The translations under genes and the position numbers were made by a program. A DNA stretch of 64,000 nt from Neonectria sp. B-13. Lineage: Eukaryota; Ascomycota; Sordariomycetes; Hypocreales; Nectriaceae. Below, in pieces: positions 1 through 9,044 of this stretch. Within the stretch, counting starts at the first letter, position 1; each line of letters opens with the position of its first letter. The notes under the pieces were generated by a model. The model had not been told where the DNA came from, made no database searches, and saw only the letters and a program-made list of their open reading frames with translations. Where the stretch lies: contig NOKP01000015.1 in NCBI GenBank assembly GCA_002682825.1, positions 868,001-932,000 of the forward strand, written 5' to 3'.

Positions 1-218
1 GAACGAGTTCAACCGAAGACTGGACCATCAAAAGAGCGAACTTTTTACTCGGGGCCAATGTCATTGGGCCGCTCTTTGTCGTCAGCCCCGTGGCTGTCAA
101 GGGCGGTGACTTGACCATTGGAGTCAGTTGGCAGGACCAAGTTATCGATGCGAGTTTCGGGGAAGCGGCGATTACCGATTTTGGGACTTGGCTGAAGCAC
201 ATAGCATCCAAGTCTTAG
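1..218 (+). CDS. 3' end of a CoA-dependent acyltransferase-like gene (partial, cut by window edge)
   Basis: An open frame with no start codon in view runs from the left edge (first full codon at 3) to a TAG at 216-218, giving about 71 C-terminal residues. The peptide alternates hydrophobic strands and carries a segment like PVAVKGGDLTIGVSWQDQVI. This resembles the last strands of fungal CoA-dependent acyltransferases of the chloramphenicol-acetyltransferase/condensation fold (alcohol or trichothecene-type O-acetyltransferases). That assignment is from recalled family patterns, so it is moderate only. The catalytic HxxxD motif would lie to the left of the window and cannot be checked. Coding bias and the uninterrupted frame support real coding sequence. 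The stop is followed by non-coding AT-rich DNA. Confidence 0.55.
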   Translation, partial: TSSTEDWTIKRANFLLGANVIGPLFVVSPVAVKGGDLTIGVSWQDQVIDASFGEAAITDFGTWLKHIASKS

Positions 219-538
219 GATGGTCTTGGATATGGATCTAGTTGGACAGAATAGTTTCACAGGTTGTCCGGGACTTCTTTGAACTTGGTAATAATAGTCG
301 ACGGAATAAGTGAGAATACGGACGAAGTTGGGTCAGTTCGGATAGTAATTAGGAGGGGCTCGAAATACATATAAACACAAAATGCAGTACGACAGTTATA
401 TAATACATATCAACCAACCCCATCTTATACTTGCCCAGTTTCAACCGATACAAACAACCTCGTTTGGAGTTGAAGCATAAGTCTCGTCTCTTCCACCGCC
501 CAACTTGTACGAGTTAGTGAAGGCCCTGAACAACAACA

Positions 539-620
539 GCGTAATTGGTTTAGTGGTAAAATTCTCCGTTGCCATTCGAGTAACGTCGGGGAGCCCTGGG
601 TTCGATTCCCAGATTACGCA
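539..620 (+). tRNA. tRNA-Gly(GCC), with 11-nt intron (copy 1)
   Basis: An 82-nt gene folds as a cloverleaf: acceptor GCGTAAT pairs with ATTACGC, discriminator A, D-arm with GTGGTAAAA, T-arm CTGGGTTCGATTCCCAG containing the B box. The anticodon stem CTCCG/CGGGG encloses an 18-nt loop. This is read as loop UUGCCA, an 11-nt intron after position 37, then U, so the mature tRNA has 71 nt, the usual size for this isoacceptor. The acceptor stem differs from the other three copies by a compensated base-pair change. Confidence 0.95.
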
Positions 621-626
621 GTAATA

Positions 627-655
627 GCTCATCTGAGCGGGACAATAAACTTTTT
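627..655 (+). terminator. Pol III terminator of tRNA-Gly copy 1 (small hairpin, then T5)
   Basis: The stem GCTC/GAGC with a 4-nt loop lies at 627-638 and a TTTTT tract at 651-655, about 30 nt past the tRNA end. The T5 alone is a sufficient Pol III stop in general knowledge; the role of the hairpin is inference. Confidence 0.55.
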
Positions 656-843
656 GTCTTGTAAGTTGGCTTTACTAATTACCCTTGGTGTTGCCAGTTC
701 GGCCAATGCTGGGTTAACGAGAGTTTCCCGAGTTTAAATTGCGAGAATTCTCCTTCGTAGGAGGCTTGTTTTTTTTTACCCAACGTCCTCTGATCGCGCC
801 ACTGTAGTTAGCAACTAATTTCGAGTCGGAAAGTCATCAACAA

Positions 844-925
844 GCGTGATTGGTTTAGTGGTAAAATTCTCCGTTGCCATTCGAGCAACGTCGGGGAGCC
901 CTGGGTTCGATTCCCAGATCACGCA
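844..925 (+). tRNA. tRNA-Gly(GCC), with 11-nt intron (copy 2)
   Basis: It is an 82-nt cloverleaf with acceptor GCGTGAT/ATCACGC, GCC anticodon and an 11-nt intron after position 37. The intron ends in CAACG, which can pair with the CGTTG that runs into the anticodon, the usual pre-tRNA intron geometry. A T5 stop lies at 957-961. Confidence 0.96.
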
Positions 926-956
926 GTACAGTCCATCCTGAACTCAAGATGATTCC

Positions 957-961
957 TTTTT
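957..961 (+). terminator. Pol III T5 terminator of tRNA-Gly copy 2
   Basis: A TTTTT tract lies 32 nt past the tRNA end, in the context CCTTTTTGC also seen after copy 3. Only a weak CATC/GATG stem precedes it. Confidence 0.6.
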
Positions 962-1260
962 GCTTGTATGTTAATTAACATTTCAATGATACTATTTGGG
1001 ATCTTATCTGTTATATAAATAACTCCTAGTATAAATGAGCCTTCTTTTTGTTATTATCTATTTAAGAAGATATGTTAGTTTTATTATAATTTTATAGAGT
1101 ATAGTTCAGCCTTAGGGTAGGTGACTTTTATCTCAGTTAGGGCTGTAGTTGTAGTGGGATGCAGTGGGGCATCCTTCTTAGACGAAACCAACCCGGCCCA
1201 CAGCATCGTGAACCCGCAAACATATGCCTCATTTCTCAAGCGACCTGCATCAATCAGACA

Positions 1261-1342
1261 GCGTGATTGGTTTAGTGGTAAAATTCTCCGTTGCCATCTG
1301 AGCAACGTCGGGGAGCCCTGGGTTCGATTCCCAGATCACGCA
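1261..1342 (+). tRNA. tRNA-Gly(GCC), with 11-nt intron (copy 3)
   Basis: It is an 82-nt cloverleaf identical to copy 2 except inside the intron (CTGAG in place of TCGAG). Changes confined to the intron fit relaxed constraint there. The anticodon is GCC. Confidence 0.96.
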
Positions 1343-1352
1343 AAGACAACTT

Positions 1353-1377
1353 GTCCTGTTTCAGGACCTTCCTTTTT
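1353..1377 (+). terminator. Pol III terminator of tRNA-Gly copy 3 (6-bp hairpin, then T5)
   Basis: The perfect stem GTCCTG/CAGGAC with a TTT loop lies at 1353-1367 and a T5 tract at 1373-1377, giving a hairpin-plus-oligo-T layout. Confidence 0.6.
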
Positions 1378-2414
1378 GCCGTAGCAACTGAAGTTCTTCA
1401 TGTCGAGGATATTTTCAACTTGACAAATGCGTGATCGGGACGCGAATGTACACAAATGGACTCCTCTGATTTTGTCTTAAAGTGTGGTTTTGCTCTTGAT
1501 GGTCTTTACATTCGCTCTCACAACTTGGGCCTATGTTTGTATTTGAATACTCGTGATTAGAATTACCAACTTCAAGACACCATCCTCTTCCAGTCGGCTT
1601 CTGTTATTTTGTGGACCGGGGAAAACTCGACTCTCTTAGTGGTAAAGAACAGGGCAATTATTTAACTGCATAACTGGAGTAGGTTTCATATACCCTGTTG
1701 GAACTTTTACACATTGGGTCTACTATACAGGATTCAAATTGCAGCTCGTAGTTGGAACTAGCTCTTTGTAGATCTCATTGGAACTCCTTATCTGTTGTAA
1801 CAGTTAAGAGACCGATCGTTCTGGACGCTGAACACGAAAACTGAAACTGCATTCTGTGCCCTTGTGCACGACTAAGTACAACATTACCTTGGGATTAAGT
1901 AGTGCACTTGCACTGTCTGAGATGGAGCAGTTTGTGGTGTCTTTCCATACAGGGGACATATCAACATGGAAACTCAAGGCTACACATCAATTGGACAATT
2001 CATTCGTTTGAACACTAGAAGATTGTTCAACCTGTCTAAACTCTGGAACCATTGGAATTCACGTTCTATTTAATTACGCGCTGTCTTCACGTAATTGTTG
2101 TTACCTCTCAACATGGCACATATTCTTTGTATGTGTCTCATGTTCTCAAGACTGTGGGTTTCAACTTGGTACGACGCAGCGTATAGATGGAACTCTGTAT
2201 GGTGGAACAGGAATGAAGATTACCTCATAAAGAATGCCATTGCAGTGTGGTACAGCCCGACTCATTCCCCGAAGCAAGACATCCTAGACACTTTGACGAG
2301 GGAATCCAGAGAGCAAAAAGTATCCATCTGTCGATATTTTGACGCATACTAATCTTACAGTTGTGCCGAATAACTCCTCTCTTCTACTAACTACGTGAAG
2401 GCATCGCAGCTGGC
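1378..2414. other. Gene-free AT-rich stretch
   Basis: No open frame here has coding character; 2095-2352 is a chance frame. I see no repeat or mobile element of note. Confidence 0.5.
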
Positions 2415-2435
2415 AAAAAGACGACATCCTGTCGT
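2415..2435 (-). terminator. Pol III terminator of tRNA-Gly copy 4 (6-bp hairpin, then T5)
   Basis: Read on the minus strand, ACGACA/TGTCGT with a 3-nt loop (2435-2421) is followed after one base by TTTTT (2419-2415). The layout resembles a bacterial intrinsic terminator. Confidence 0.6.
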
Positions 2436-2452
2436 GGAAACAAGTTTGATAC

Positions 2453-2534
2453 TGCGTGATCTGGGAATCGAACCCAGGGCTCCCCGACGTTACTCGAATG
2501 GCAACGGAGAATTTTACCACTAAACCAATCACGC
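2453..2534 (-). tRNA. tRNA-Gly(GCC), with 11-nt intron (copy 4)
   Basis: It is an 82-nt cloverleaf on the minus strand with acceptor GCGTGAT/ATCACGC, GCC anticodon, and an 11-nt intron carrying the same C-to-T change as copy 1. The other three copies are on the plus strand 1.1-1.9 kb away. Confidence 0.96.
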
Positions 2535-3448
2535 TGAGTTGTTATTGTGAGGATATCCCCACTTGATGGACAGTCGGCCTCTTCAACTGCCTCATGTTGG
2601 TGTTGAGGGGTTTGGCTGGTGAAGGCCGCGGTTCATAGCGTGAGATTGGCCAACCGCGACACAACTTGGCCTCGAAAGAGAGCCATCTTATTATAATTAA
2701 ACTCCACGGTTCTTCCTACGTATGAAAAGGAAGACAAACTCATGACAAATTAAGTAAAAGAAAATGATATTGAGAGCCAATCCAATTATTCATGCTGTTC
2801 AAAGAGAATAGTTGCATTGCTTATATGCATTATTCAAGACTCCAACGATTATTTTGCGATCATATATATGCCAAGTTGTATCAGTGCTTTTCTGGAGATG
2901 TAACTTCCCGATTGCATTCTACTGACAGACTGACACTGGGGTTTAATCATTTGGCTTTGGACAAGGATTAACCCCCGAGTTGACGTCAACGCGCGCTAGC
3001 TCGATTCAGGAGAAAAGCCGCCAAGGGGCTTGAGACCAAGACAGCGCCGGTCCTTGTCCATCCGCGGTCAAAAGTCCGTTGGACTTTTCCCAAGGTCGAC
3101 CTAATTACGGAGCGTCCGCCCTTGACGCAATGCGCTAGACTTTGCGATTCAGTGATCCCCTGGAGTACCTCGGCTGGCGCTGGAATCTCCACTGTAGCAA
3201 GGGTCGGTGCAACTGATGGTGCCGATTATGTTGAGATCTCAACCTCTCCGGGCTTTTATTTAACGTCCAGACGGACTTGCGGCTCAGCGACTGGGAAGAG
3301 GTTGATAAGCTTAATAAGAAACCCACCGTCCCACGTTGCTGCTTTATTGATTTATTCCTTCACGTTCTTGAGTCTCGACCTTTGACATCTGAGCCAGCCT
3401 GAAGCCCGAAGCCTGACCCTCCGAAGTCGGAAACCCCTAAAGTCCATC
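2535..3448. other. Intergenic, upstream of the DUF829 gene
   Basis: AT-rich on the left and GC-richer from about 2970. The open frames at 2986-3385 on both strands overlap each other and resemble no family. It presumably contains the promoter of the gene starting at 3449. Confidence 0.4.
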
Positions 3449-4327
3449 ATGGCCAAGAAAATACCCTCGATCCCGGGCTTCGTCGCCGTGTCAGACCAGA
3501 TCCTGGTCCAGGACAACCAAGACGAGTCTCAGCGGTCTCCGGACCACCCACAGGCCGTCCTCATTTTCGGATGGGGAGATTGTTTGCCCAAGCACCTCGC
3601 CAAATACTCCGAGGGTTACCGGGAGCTCTTCCCGCACTCCAAGCAGATCGTGATCCTGGCGCCCATCTCAAAGGCCTTTTTCACCGACCTGCAACAGCGA
3701 TCCGACCAGATGGAACCCGTCCTAAAAGCTATCGACTCGTTGGTGTCTTCGGGCGGGAAGACGCCCACCATCTTGGCCCACGCCATGTCCAACACCGGCG
3801 GCACCAACTACGCATCTACCCTCAATGCGTTCCAACAGCGGCACAACGAGCCACTGCCTCATCAGCTCTTGGTTCTGGACTCGACGCCTGGTAGTCCCTT
3901 CATGACATGGAAGAACCTTGAGCGATGGTCCCGGGCCATGACCTTGGGCACCGCCGCCTATTTCCCGTGGCCCTTTGTCGTAACACAGGCGATATGGGGC
4001 TTGACGCTGTTGCTGAATATCTGCGCCGGGTGGTTGACGGGGAGGGAGCCGCCGGCCGTGTTCAGCATCAGGGCAATCGACGATGCAACGTTCGAGACCA
4101 AGAGCGCAAGGCGTCTGTATCTTTACAGCAAAGAGGACGACCTGATCTTCTGGGAAGACATCGAGTCATACCGTGCGCAAGCTACCGAGAAGGGCTACGA
4201 AACTGATGCTGAGATGTTTGAGGGTACCGGCCATGTTGGACACATGCGAGTGTTTCCAGACAAGTATTGGGGGGCCATTCAAGACTCTTGGCGACGGGCC
4301 ATTCAAGAACCAACCGAGACGAAATAG
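3449..4327 (+). CDS. DUF829/TMEM53-family alpha/beta-hydrolase (PaxU-like)
   Basis: A single-exon gene of 292 residues. It starts at the first ATG of the frame, in a good context (ATC ATG GCC). The N-terminal strand AVLIFGWGD, then HLAKYSEGY, the central ILAHAMSNTGG with a candidate nucleophile Ser in a non-canonical elbow, the LLVLDSTPG strand, and the late TGHVGHMR with a His all match the DUF829/TMEM53 hydrolase-like family. PaxU of indole-diterpene clusters belongs to this family. A hydrophobic segment around 170-195 (PFVVTQAIWGLTLLLNICAG) suggests membrane association. The substrate is unknown. No terpene-cluster genes flank it, so a role in secondary metabolism is not supported here. 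Confidence 0.85.
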   Translation: MAKKIPSIPGFVAVSDQILVQDNQDESQRSPDHPQAVLIFGWGDCLPKHLAKYSEGYRELFPHSKQIVILAPISKAFFTDLQQRSDQMEPVLKAIDSLVSSGGKTPTILAHAMSNTGGTNYASTLNAFQQRHNEPLPHQLLVLDSTPGSPFMTWKNLERWSRAMTLGTAAYFPWPFVVTQAIWGLTLLLNICAGWLTGREPPAVFSIRAIDDATFETKSARRLYLYSKEDDLIFWEDIESYRAQATEKGYETDAEMFEGTGHVGHMRVFPDKYWGAIQDSWRRAIQEPTETK

Positions 4328-5525
4328 AGACCGTAATGATAGACTAGAATTAATGAAACTTAATATTGAAGCGAGGCAAACAATTTGACGACTCTTTTTC
4401 TCACGACTGTCGGGAAACTAGTGTGAACAGATGATCCCAGCACCGGGGACAGCTTCAGGCCAATGTCCTTACATTTCCCGTTCTCTTTCGCAGCACCTTC
4501 AGCTCCGACCAGAACCGAGATTCTTGATGCATCTTTGACAGGTTTTCGAGCCCATATTCGAGTTCTATTGAAAGACTTCTTTCTCTTCCGTAGTCGCCGT
4601 AATGGCATCGAGTATGAGTGAATTCCGTGTGTAAGGAATTATTAGTAAGGCTACAATTGTTAGCCAATAATGAGTTTCTGAACGAAACAAGAAACAGCTC
4701 ATTATTACTATTAATGGGGTACTGAGATGGGCTCACCCGATAAAGAAGACTCCCTTGTCTCGGCCGCTAATGGTTTATATACTCAATGGACAGTGGAGAT
4801 GCCGAAAATGCGTTTCAAGAACAGCCAGATATCCCCGAAGATGGTGTTGGACGAATCCCAGGGGTCATATGAGGCTCAAGAAGACGTTCTATCATTTCGA
4901 TGTATTGCTGCCTCCCGGAGACCTTCGCTAGGTTACAGACGTGTCATTGTTGAAGTAACTGGCAGATGCGCTAAATGAGATTGAGGGTGATTAGTAGGAG
5001 TCGCTGCAGGTATAGAATGGGCGCTGGTATCTATTACTCACCCGTATGATTGTTCCAGATTGAATCCCACCGCATAATTCTCGGGAAAGGAGCCTCCATG
5101 TATCACCTGGGGCAGTAAGATGCCGAGGAGAAGGGCAGACGGCCACTACGTGCTGGATCGAATTTTCAACTTGAATCGCGTTGTGAAGTACACGCAACTT
5201 TGATCAACGATTCTTCCGACTTGCGCGCGATGAATTCATTTTGTTTGTTTGAAATTACATCACCTAAGTGGGAATGCCAGGCCCTAGGTGTTTATAAATG
5301 TTGTTGGCCGATCTGTATTCAGGTACTTACAAAGACCAGGAGACAGCCAATACGGCAATGCTCGGGTCTCATTTCTCAGTGGTTGTTCGGCACAGCTTAA
5401 TATATATCCTGAAATAAGAGACGGCCAAACTGCGGTGCTAAAACTATGTGCATTTTGGTTGCACGATATTTTGTGCCGGTGTATCGGTTTGAAACCTTTC
5501 CTCCAGGTGATTACGAAAACGACAC
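4328..5525. other. Intergenic with a paired inverted-repeat structure at 4638-4706
   Basis: Apart from the inverted repeats described separately, nothing recognisable is present. The open frames here are short, overlapping and of no family. Confidence 0.4.
4638..4706. repeat. Overlapping inverted repeats that can form two alternative hairpins
   Basis: ATTATT (4638-4643) and GGCTA (4649-4653) can pair with the contiguous TAGCCAATAAT (4661-4671). AATAATGAG (4666-4674) can instead pair perfectly with CTCATTATT (4698-4706). The two pairings share 4666-4671 and exclude each other. A small GTTTC/GAAAC stem lies inside the second loop. It could be a decayed transposon end or a folded RNA; I cannot tell which. 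Confidence 0.5.
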
Positions 5526-5966
5526 CTAGAGCTTCGCCGTAATAATCTTAGTATCCTCCTTCGTTTCATGGCTAAACCGGTACACAACATGCTCGAAACT
5601 GCCCTCGGGAAAGACGTAGAGCCACTTCAACTCTTCCCCATCACTGCAAAACACGCCATGTTCTGCGTCCCCAGGTATCCAAATCACCATGCCCTCGAAG
5701 ACGCGGTTTCTTTTCCCATCGATTTCCACCTCGCCTGTTCCCCCCAAAATGTAGTAGACTTCTGCTTGCTTATGTCGATGCAGGGCGAGTGTTCCCCGAG
5801 AAGGACAGACAGCGATGCCGGCGCTGAGCGAAGATGAGGGAGTGGCTGGCGCAGACAAGAGAGTGTGCCATGTTGTGGTGCCGCAAGTAGGATCAGGGAA
5901 CGAAGACGGAGGTTCTGTTTGTGACAAAGTGTCTATGATCACCGGCTTCTCGTGTGTTTGGCACAT
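5526..5966 (-). CDS. Small single-domain cupin protein
   Basis: A single-exon gene of 146 residues starting at ATG 5966. The cupin fold is clear. Motif 1 gives H63, H65 and E69 (HRH, then E, with the following glycines), and motif 2 gives GMVIWIPGDAEH with H103, so all four likely metal ligands are present. The third position after the motif-2 proline is Asp where Gly is usual. The first 50 residues are Pro/Ser/Thr-rich with no confident targeting signal. Stand-alone cupins of this size include oxygenases, isomerases and sugar-binding proteins, so substrate and reaction cannot be assigned. A TATA-like element lies about 130 nt upstream. Confidence 0.8.
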   Translation of the reverse strand: MCQTHEKPVIIDTLSQTEPPSSFPDPTCGTTTWHTLLSAPATPSSSLSAGIAVCPSRGTLALHRHKQAEVYYILGGTGEVEIDGKRNRVFEGMVIWIPGDAEHGVFCSDGEELKWLYVFPEGSFEHVVYRFSHETKEDTKIITAKL

Positions 5967-6091
5967 TATGAATGGGTAGGTAGGTGTTTCTTTGACTCTA
6001 AGGAGATATCTTTGGATTGATTTTAATCAAGACAAGAAACGCAGACAAAGTTGTGGCAGGAAGAGATAAGTCTTCTTCTCCTGGAAGTAGG

Positions 6092-6099
6092 TATTTATA
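6092..6099 (-). promoter_or_regulatory. TATA-like element of the cupin gene
   Basis: TATAAATA on the minus strand lies about 126-133 nt upstream of the ATG at 5966. The position is plausible for a fungal core promoter. No transcription start is known. Confidence 0.4.
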
Positions 6100-7187
6100 T
6101 CCTTCATGTTATACTACGATAGCGGGGGTTTGTTTGTCTTCTCGACATTGTTGAACTAGATATGTATGGTTTGCAATTTTGTTCCCGAAAGGGAGCGAAT
6201 ATGCGATGGTTATCTAGGGAGGTGTGGGCGGGTGACGCCTCCATGGGCCAGTAAGCATGTCGCCCACCCACCCCCAAGGAATGTGTATTGATCAATTTGT
6301 GCATCATTGCGTAATAAACTAGTATAGCCTTCGAATCTAGTTGCTTTAAACAGGGTGGCGGCATTGACTCTTATAAACGTGGTGGGTTTAGTGTGAATGA
6401 AATGTGATACATTTCGTTAAGGATCTTGCCGATCCAAAGATCGGAGTTATCGAGGTGGGGAGAGTAGCGCGATGCTATCTAAACGGTATCTCAAGCGAGC
6501 TTGTTGATATGTCCTGGGGTTCATCTCATAACAAGTGAATTCTAGAACTGTTGGGCGCCATCCTCATCAGAAAAGAAACAGTGACTAAATGCATCCACTG
6601 GGCGGTATCTCTCGAACTGTCAACATATGGTGTGGACCGGGAACGGTGCCGAGGGAATCACGGAAGAGCGGTTCTCCACCGTAACCCGGTTATGGTGTCG
6701 ATCCAATTACTCGCCCGTTGGTAGCATCTAAGAATGGCAACTTGAAGTTCCTATAGGGAAAACCCGAAATGTGGGTTTATCTTCTACTCCCGGTCTGCAT
6801 GATTGTACGTATTCGGCCCATCAACTTGGTGCTTAGCAACATCAGCAGTCCATGAGTGATAGAGTCGACCTCATAAGAGAATCAAGGTAGTTATGCCATA
6901 ACCTATCGCGCATACGATGATCAGTACTATCGCGGTTTTGGGTTCTCTAAAGCTATAGTATTGCACTGATAACCAAGGTCCTACCTACCTCTCCTAACGC
7001 ACTGGAAGCTTTGTGGTAATCCGGGGAGTGAGCTTCAGAATAATGCAGACGGAGGAAGGAAGGCACAAAATGTTGACGCACAATCCCGTACGTACCTCGT
7101 GTGTGTACTCTGGACGACGCATCCATCGGCCTATCTTAGCGACAAAAAGAAACAAGATGGTAATCATATACAAAGAAGGTGAGAAGG
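6100..7187. other. Intergenic, no gene seen
   Basis: AT-rich, with many stops in all frames. The only supported neighbours are the cupin promoter on the left and the tRNA-Glu on the right. Confidence 0.4.
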
Positions 7188-7204
7188 TCAAAAAGAAGAT
7201 GTTA

Positions 7205-7297
7205 CTCCGGTACAGGGAATCGAACCCTGAGCTCCGCGGATCAGAAGATCTCTCAGGTTATGAGAGCGCGAAATGTTAGCCATTACACCATACCGGA
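7205..7297 (-). tRNA. tRNA-Glu(CUC), with 21-nt intron (copy 1)
   Basis: Read on the minus strand the 93-nt gene has acceptor TCCGGTA/TACCGGA, discriminator G, a D-arm with GTGTAATGGCTAACA, anticodon stem TCGCG/CGCGG and T-arm CAGGGTTCGATTCCCTG. The anticodon loop begins CUCUCA, giving anticodon CUC followed by an intron of about 21 nt. Without it the tRNA is 72 nt, the normal tRNA-Glu size. The intron contains TGAGAG, complementary to CTCTCA over the anticodon. A T5 stop follows (AAAAA near 7190 on the plus strand). Confidence 0.95.
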
Positions 7298-8051
7298 TAG
7301 TGGCTGTTCATATCGATCAGTTTGTTAATAGTGGTTAAGAAAATAGCGCAACCGGTGGATGGTGGTTACGCCAAATTTTCTGCTGGTGGGGTCGATTGAG
7401 TGGATGTGGTGGGGTTGCGTGACCAGACCGGAGCCGTTCGGTTGATTGACTACGACCAAACAGTAATGTATATCAACCACCGGTTTGCATTAACAAATGG
7501 GTCTAAGAAACTAGAAACTATTGTTGTATGTCTTGATACATTAAATTTTTTGACCACAGTCTTGTTACTTTGTTAAGTTAACTGCAAAACTCAACCTGGA
7601 TCTGCAACGAGGCAACTTTAAATCTTCTGTGGTCGAGGTACTCCACATTTTGAGCAAACAATCGGCACCGGGACAACTAAAGCAAGACACCGTTTCAATA
7701 CGTAGCTCGTTTGAGGAATACAATCAAAGAGATCATCTACTAAGGCCAAGACGTCTCAAAGATAGCACTGCCATTATCTTCCTGCTTTCTTTCCATTCTA
7801 TTTTCACTAATTAATCAGTATGTCCATCATCCATCCCTCTTAGGCCACCAACGTTTCCCTGCTCGCTTCTCATTCATTCATATGCCGCACATAATATAGA
7901 AGTTAAACATTCTACTTTATCACCCTCATCCTCAATCACACAACAGCGGGCCAGCTTAAAATTAAGAACAACAACGCTCACAACGTTGACTTAAAAAGGA
8001 AATGCTATACAGAGATTGACGAAGAGTCAGGAAATGCAAAAAGAAAACATT
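7298..8051. other. Intergenic between the two tRNA-Glu genes
   Basis: No coding frame of note; 7629-7814 is a chance frame. AT-rich. Confidence 0.4.
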
Positions 8052-8147
8052 CTCCGGTACAGGGAATCGAACCCTGAGCTCCGCGGATCAAGATGAATCT
8101 CTCAGGTGTATGAGAGCGCGAAATGTTAGCCATTACACCATACCGGA
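8052..8147 (-). tRNA. tRNA-Glu(CUC), with 24-nt intron (copy 2)
   Basis: The exon sequence appears identical to copy 1. The intron is 3 nt longer and differs in its middle but keeps the TGAGAG that pairs with the anticodon loop. Oligo-T follows within about 25 nt. Confidence 0.95.
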
Positions 8148-9044
8148 CAAGATGGCTATTGCTGATGGTCGTGCTTCTTATTTCACTTTATACAGCTGCA
8201 CTACACAGTGCACAGTCAACTCCTGGCTCCGGCGGCCCTTCATCATTCACTCACCTCTAGCCTCAACAGCAGAATCCTCAATTCCTCGAGTTAGAGAATG
8301 GCTGCACTTTTCAGTTAATCTTCTCACCTAAGTGTTTTAATTTCATGATTACAACCGAGCTACGGTTGGTTATTCCCAACCACTTCCACAGCCGTTTCTC
8401 AGCGGCAAATGCTCTACCTTCAACTAGCCAACGTGAACAAGTCCGTTACCGTTACATGCTTGTCGTAAGCCTGAACAATTTGTTAAATTTTAGACGTTAT
8501 TCATGGAATGATTAAGTAGTGAACCGAGGCACGGCAGCTCTGAATCATTGTTCGCTCGCAAACAAAACCAAAACTTTGCTCCGCCCGTTGCCGGCTGTAG
8601 GCAGCTGGCGGTCACTCACCCAACTCAACCAAAACAAACCCTCAACACGCAAAGTCAGAGCAAGAATCGCCTCGAAAACCCAAGACTTGAGCTTAAGATG
8701 TTCCCTAATCCTGGCTCTGTTCAGCATCTTCTCCTTTGTCCTTCACATATGCTTCCTATGTTCTGAAGACGGTTCGGGAACCTCGGACTTGTCATTTGTT
8801 ACGAACGGCCACTTCGTTACTCGAGACAATTAATGTGTTGCTTTTTCTTCGTTAGAATTGATGCAATACATAAAGAGAACAGCGGAGTATTTGTAATCGT
8901 CCCCATCCCAATCCCCATCCCCAAAGAGATGAGAGTTGACACTGATGACTTTTAGCTGACGACTTGTACAGATTCAATCGTACCCAGCTTCCGAATTTCC
9001 TCAAGACTGGACTGTCAAGCGCCAAGTTTTCGGCTTCGATACAA
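8148..9044. other. Intergenic, promoter side of the zinc-finger gene
   Basis: An open frame at 8519-8833 starts with GTG, has no family resemblance and is not called. The frame of the downstream gene extends left to 8964 but only with a TTG, so the first ATG at 9045 is used. Confidence 0.4.
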
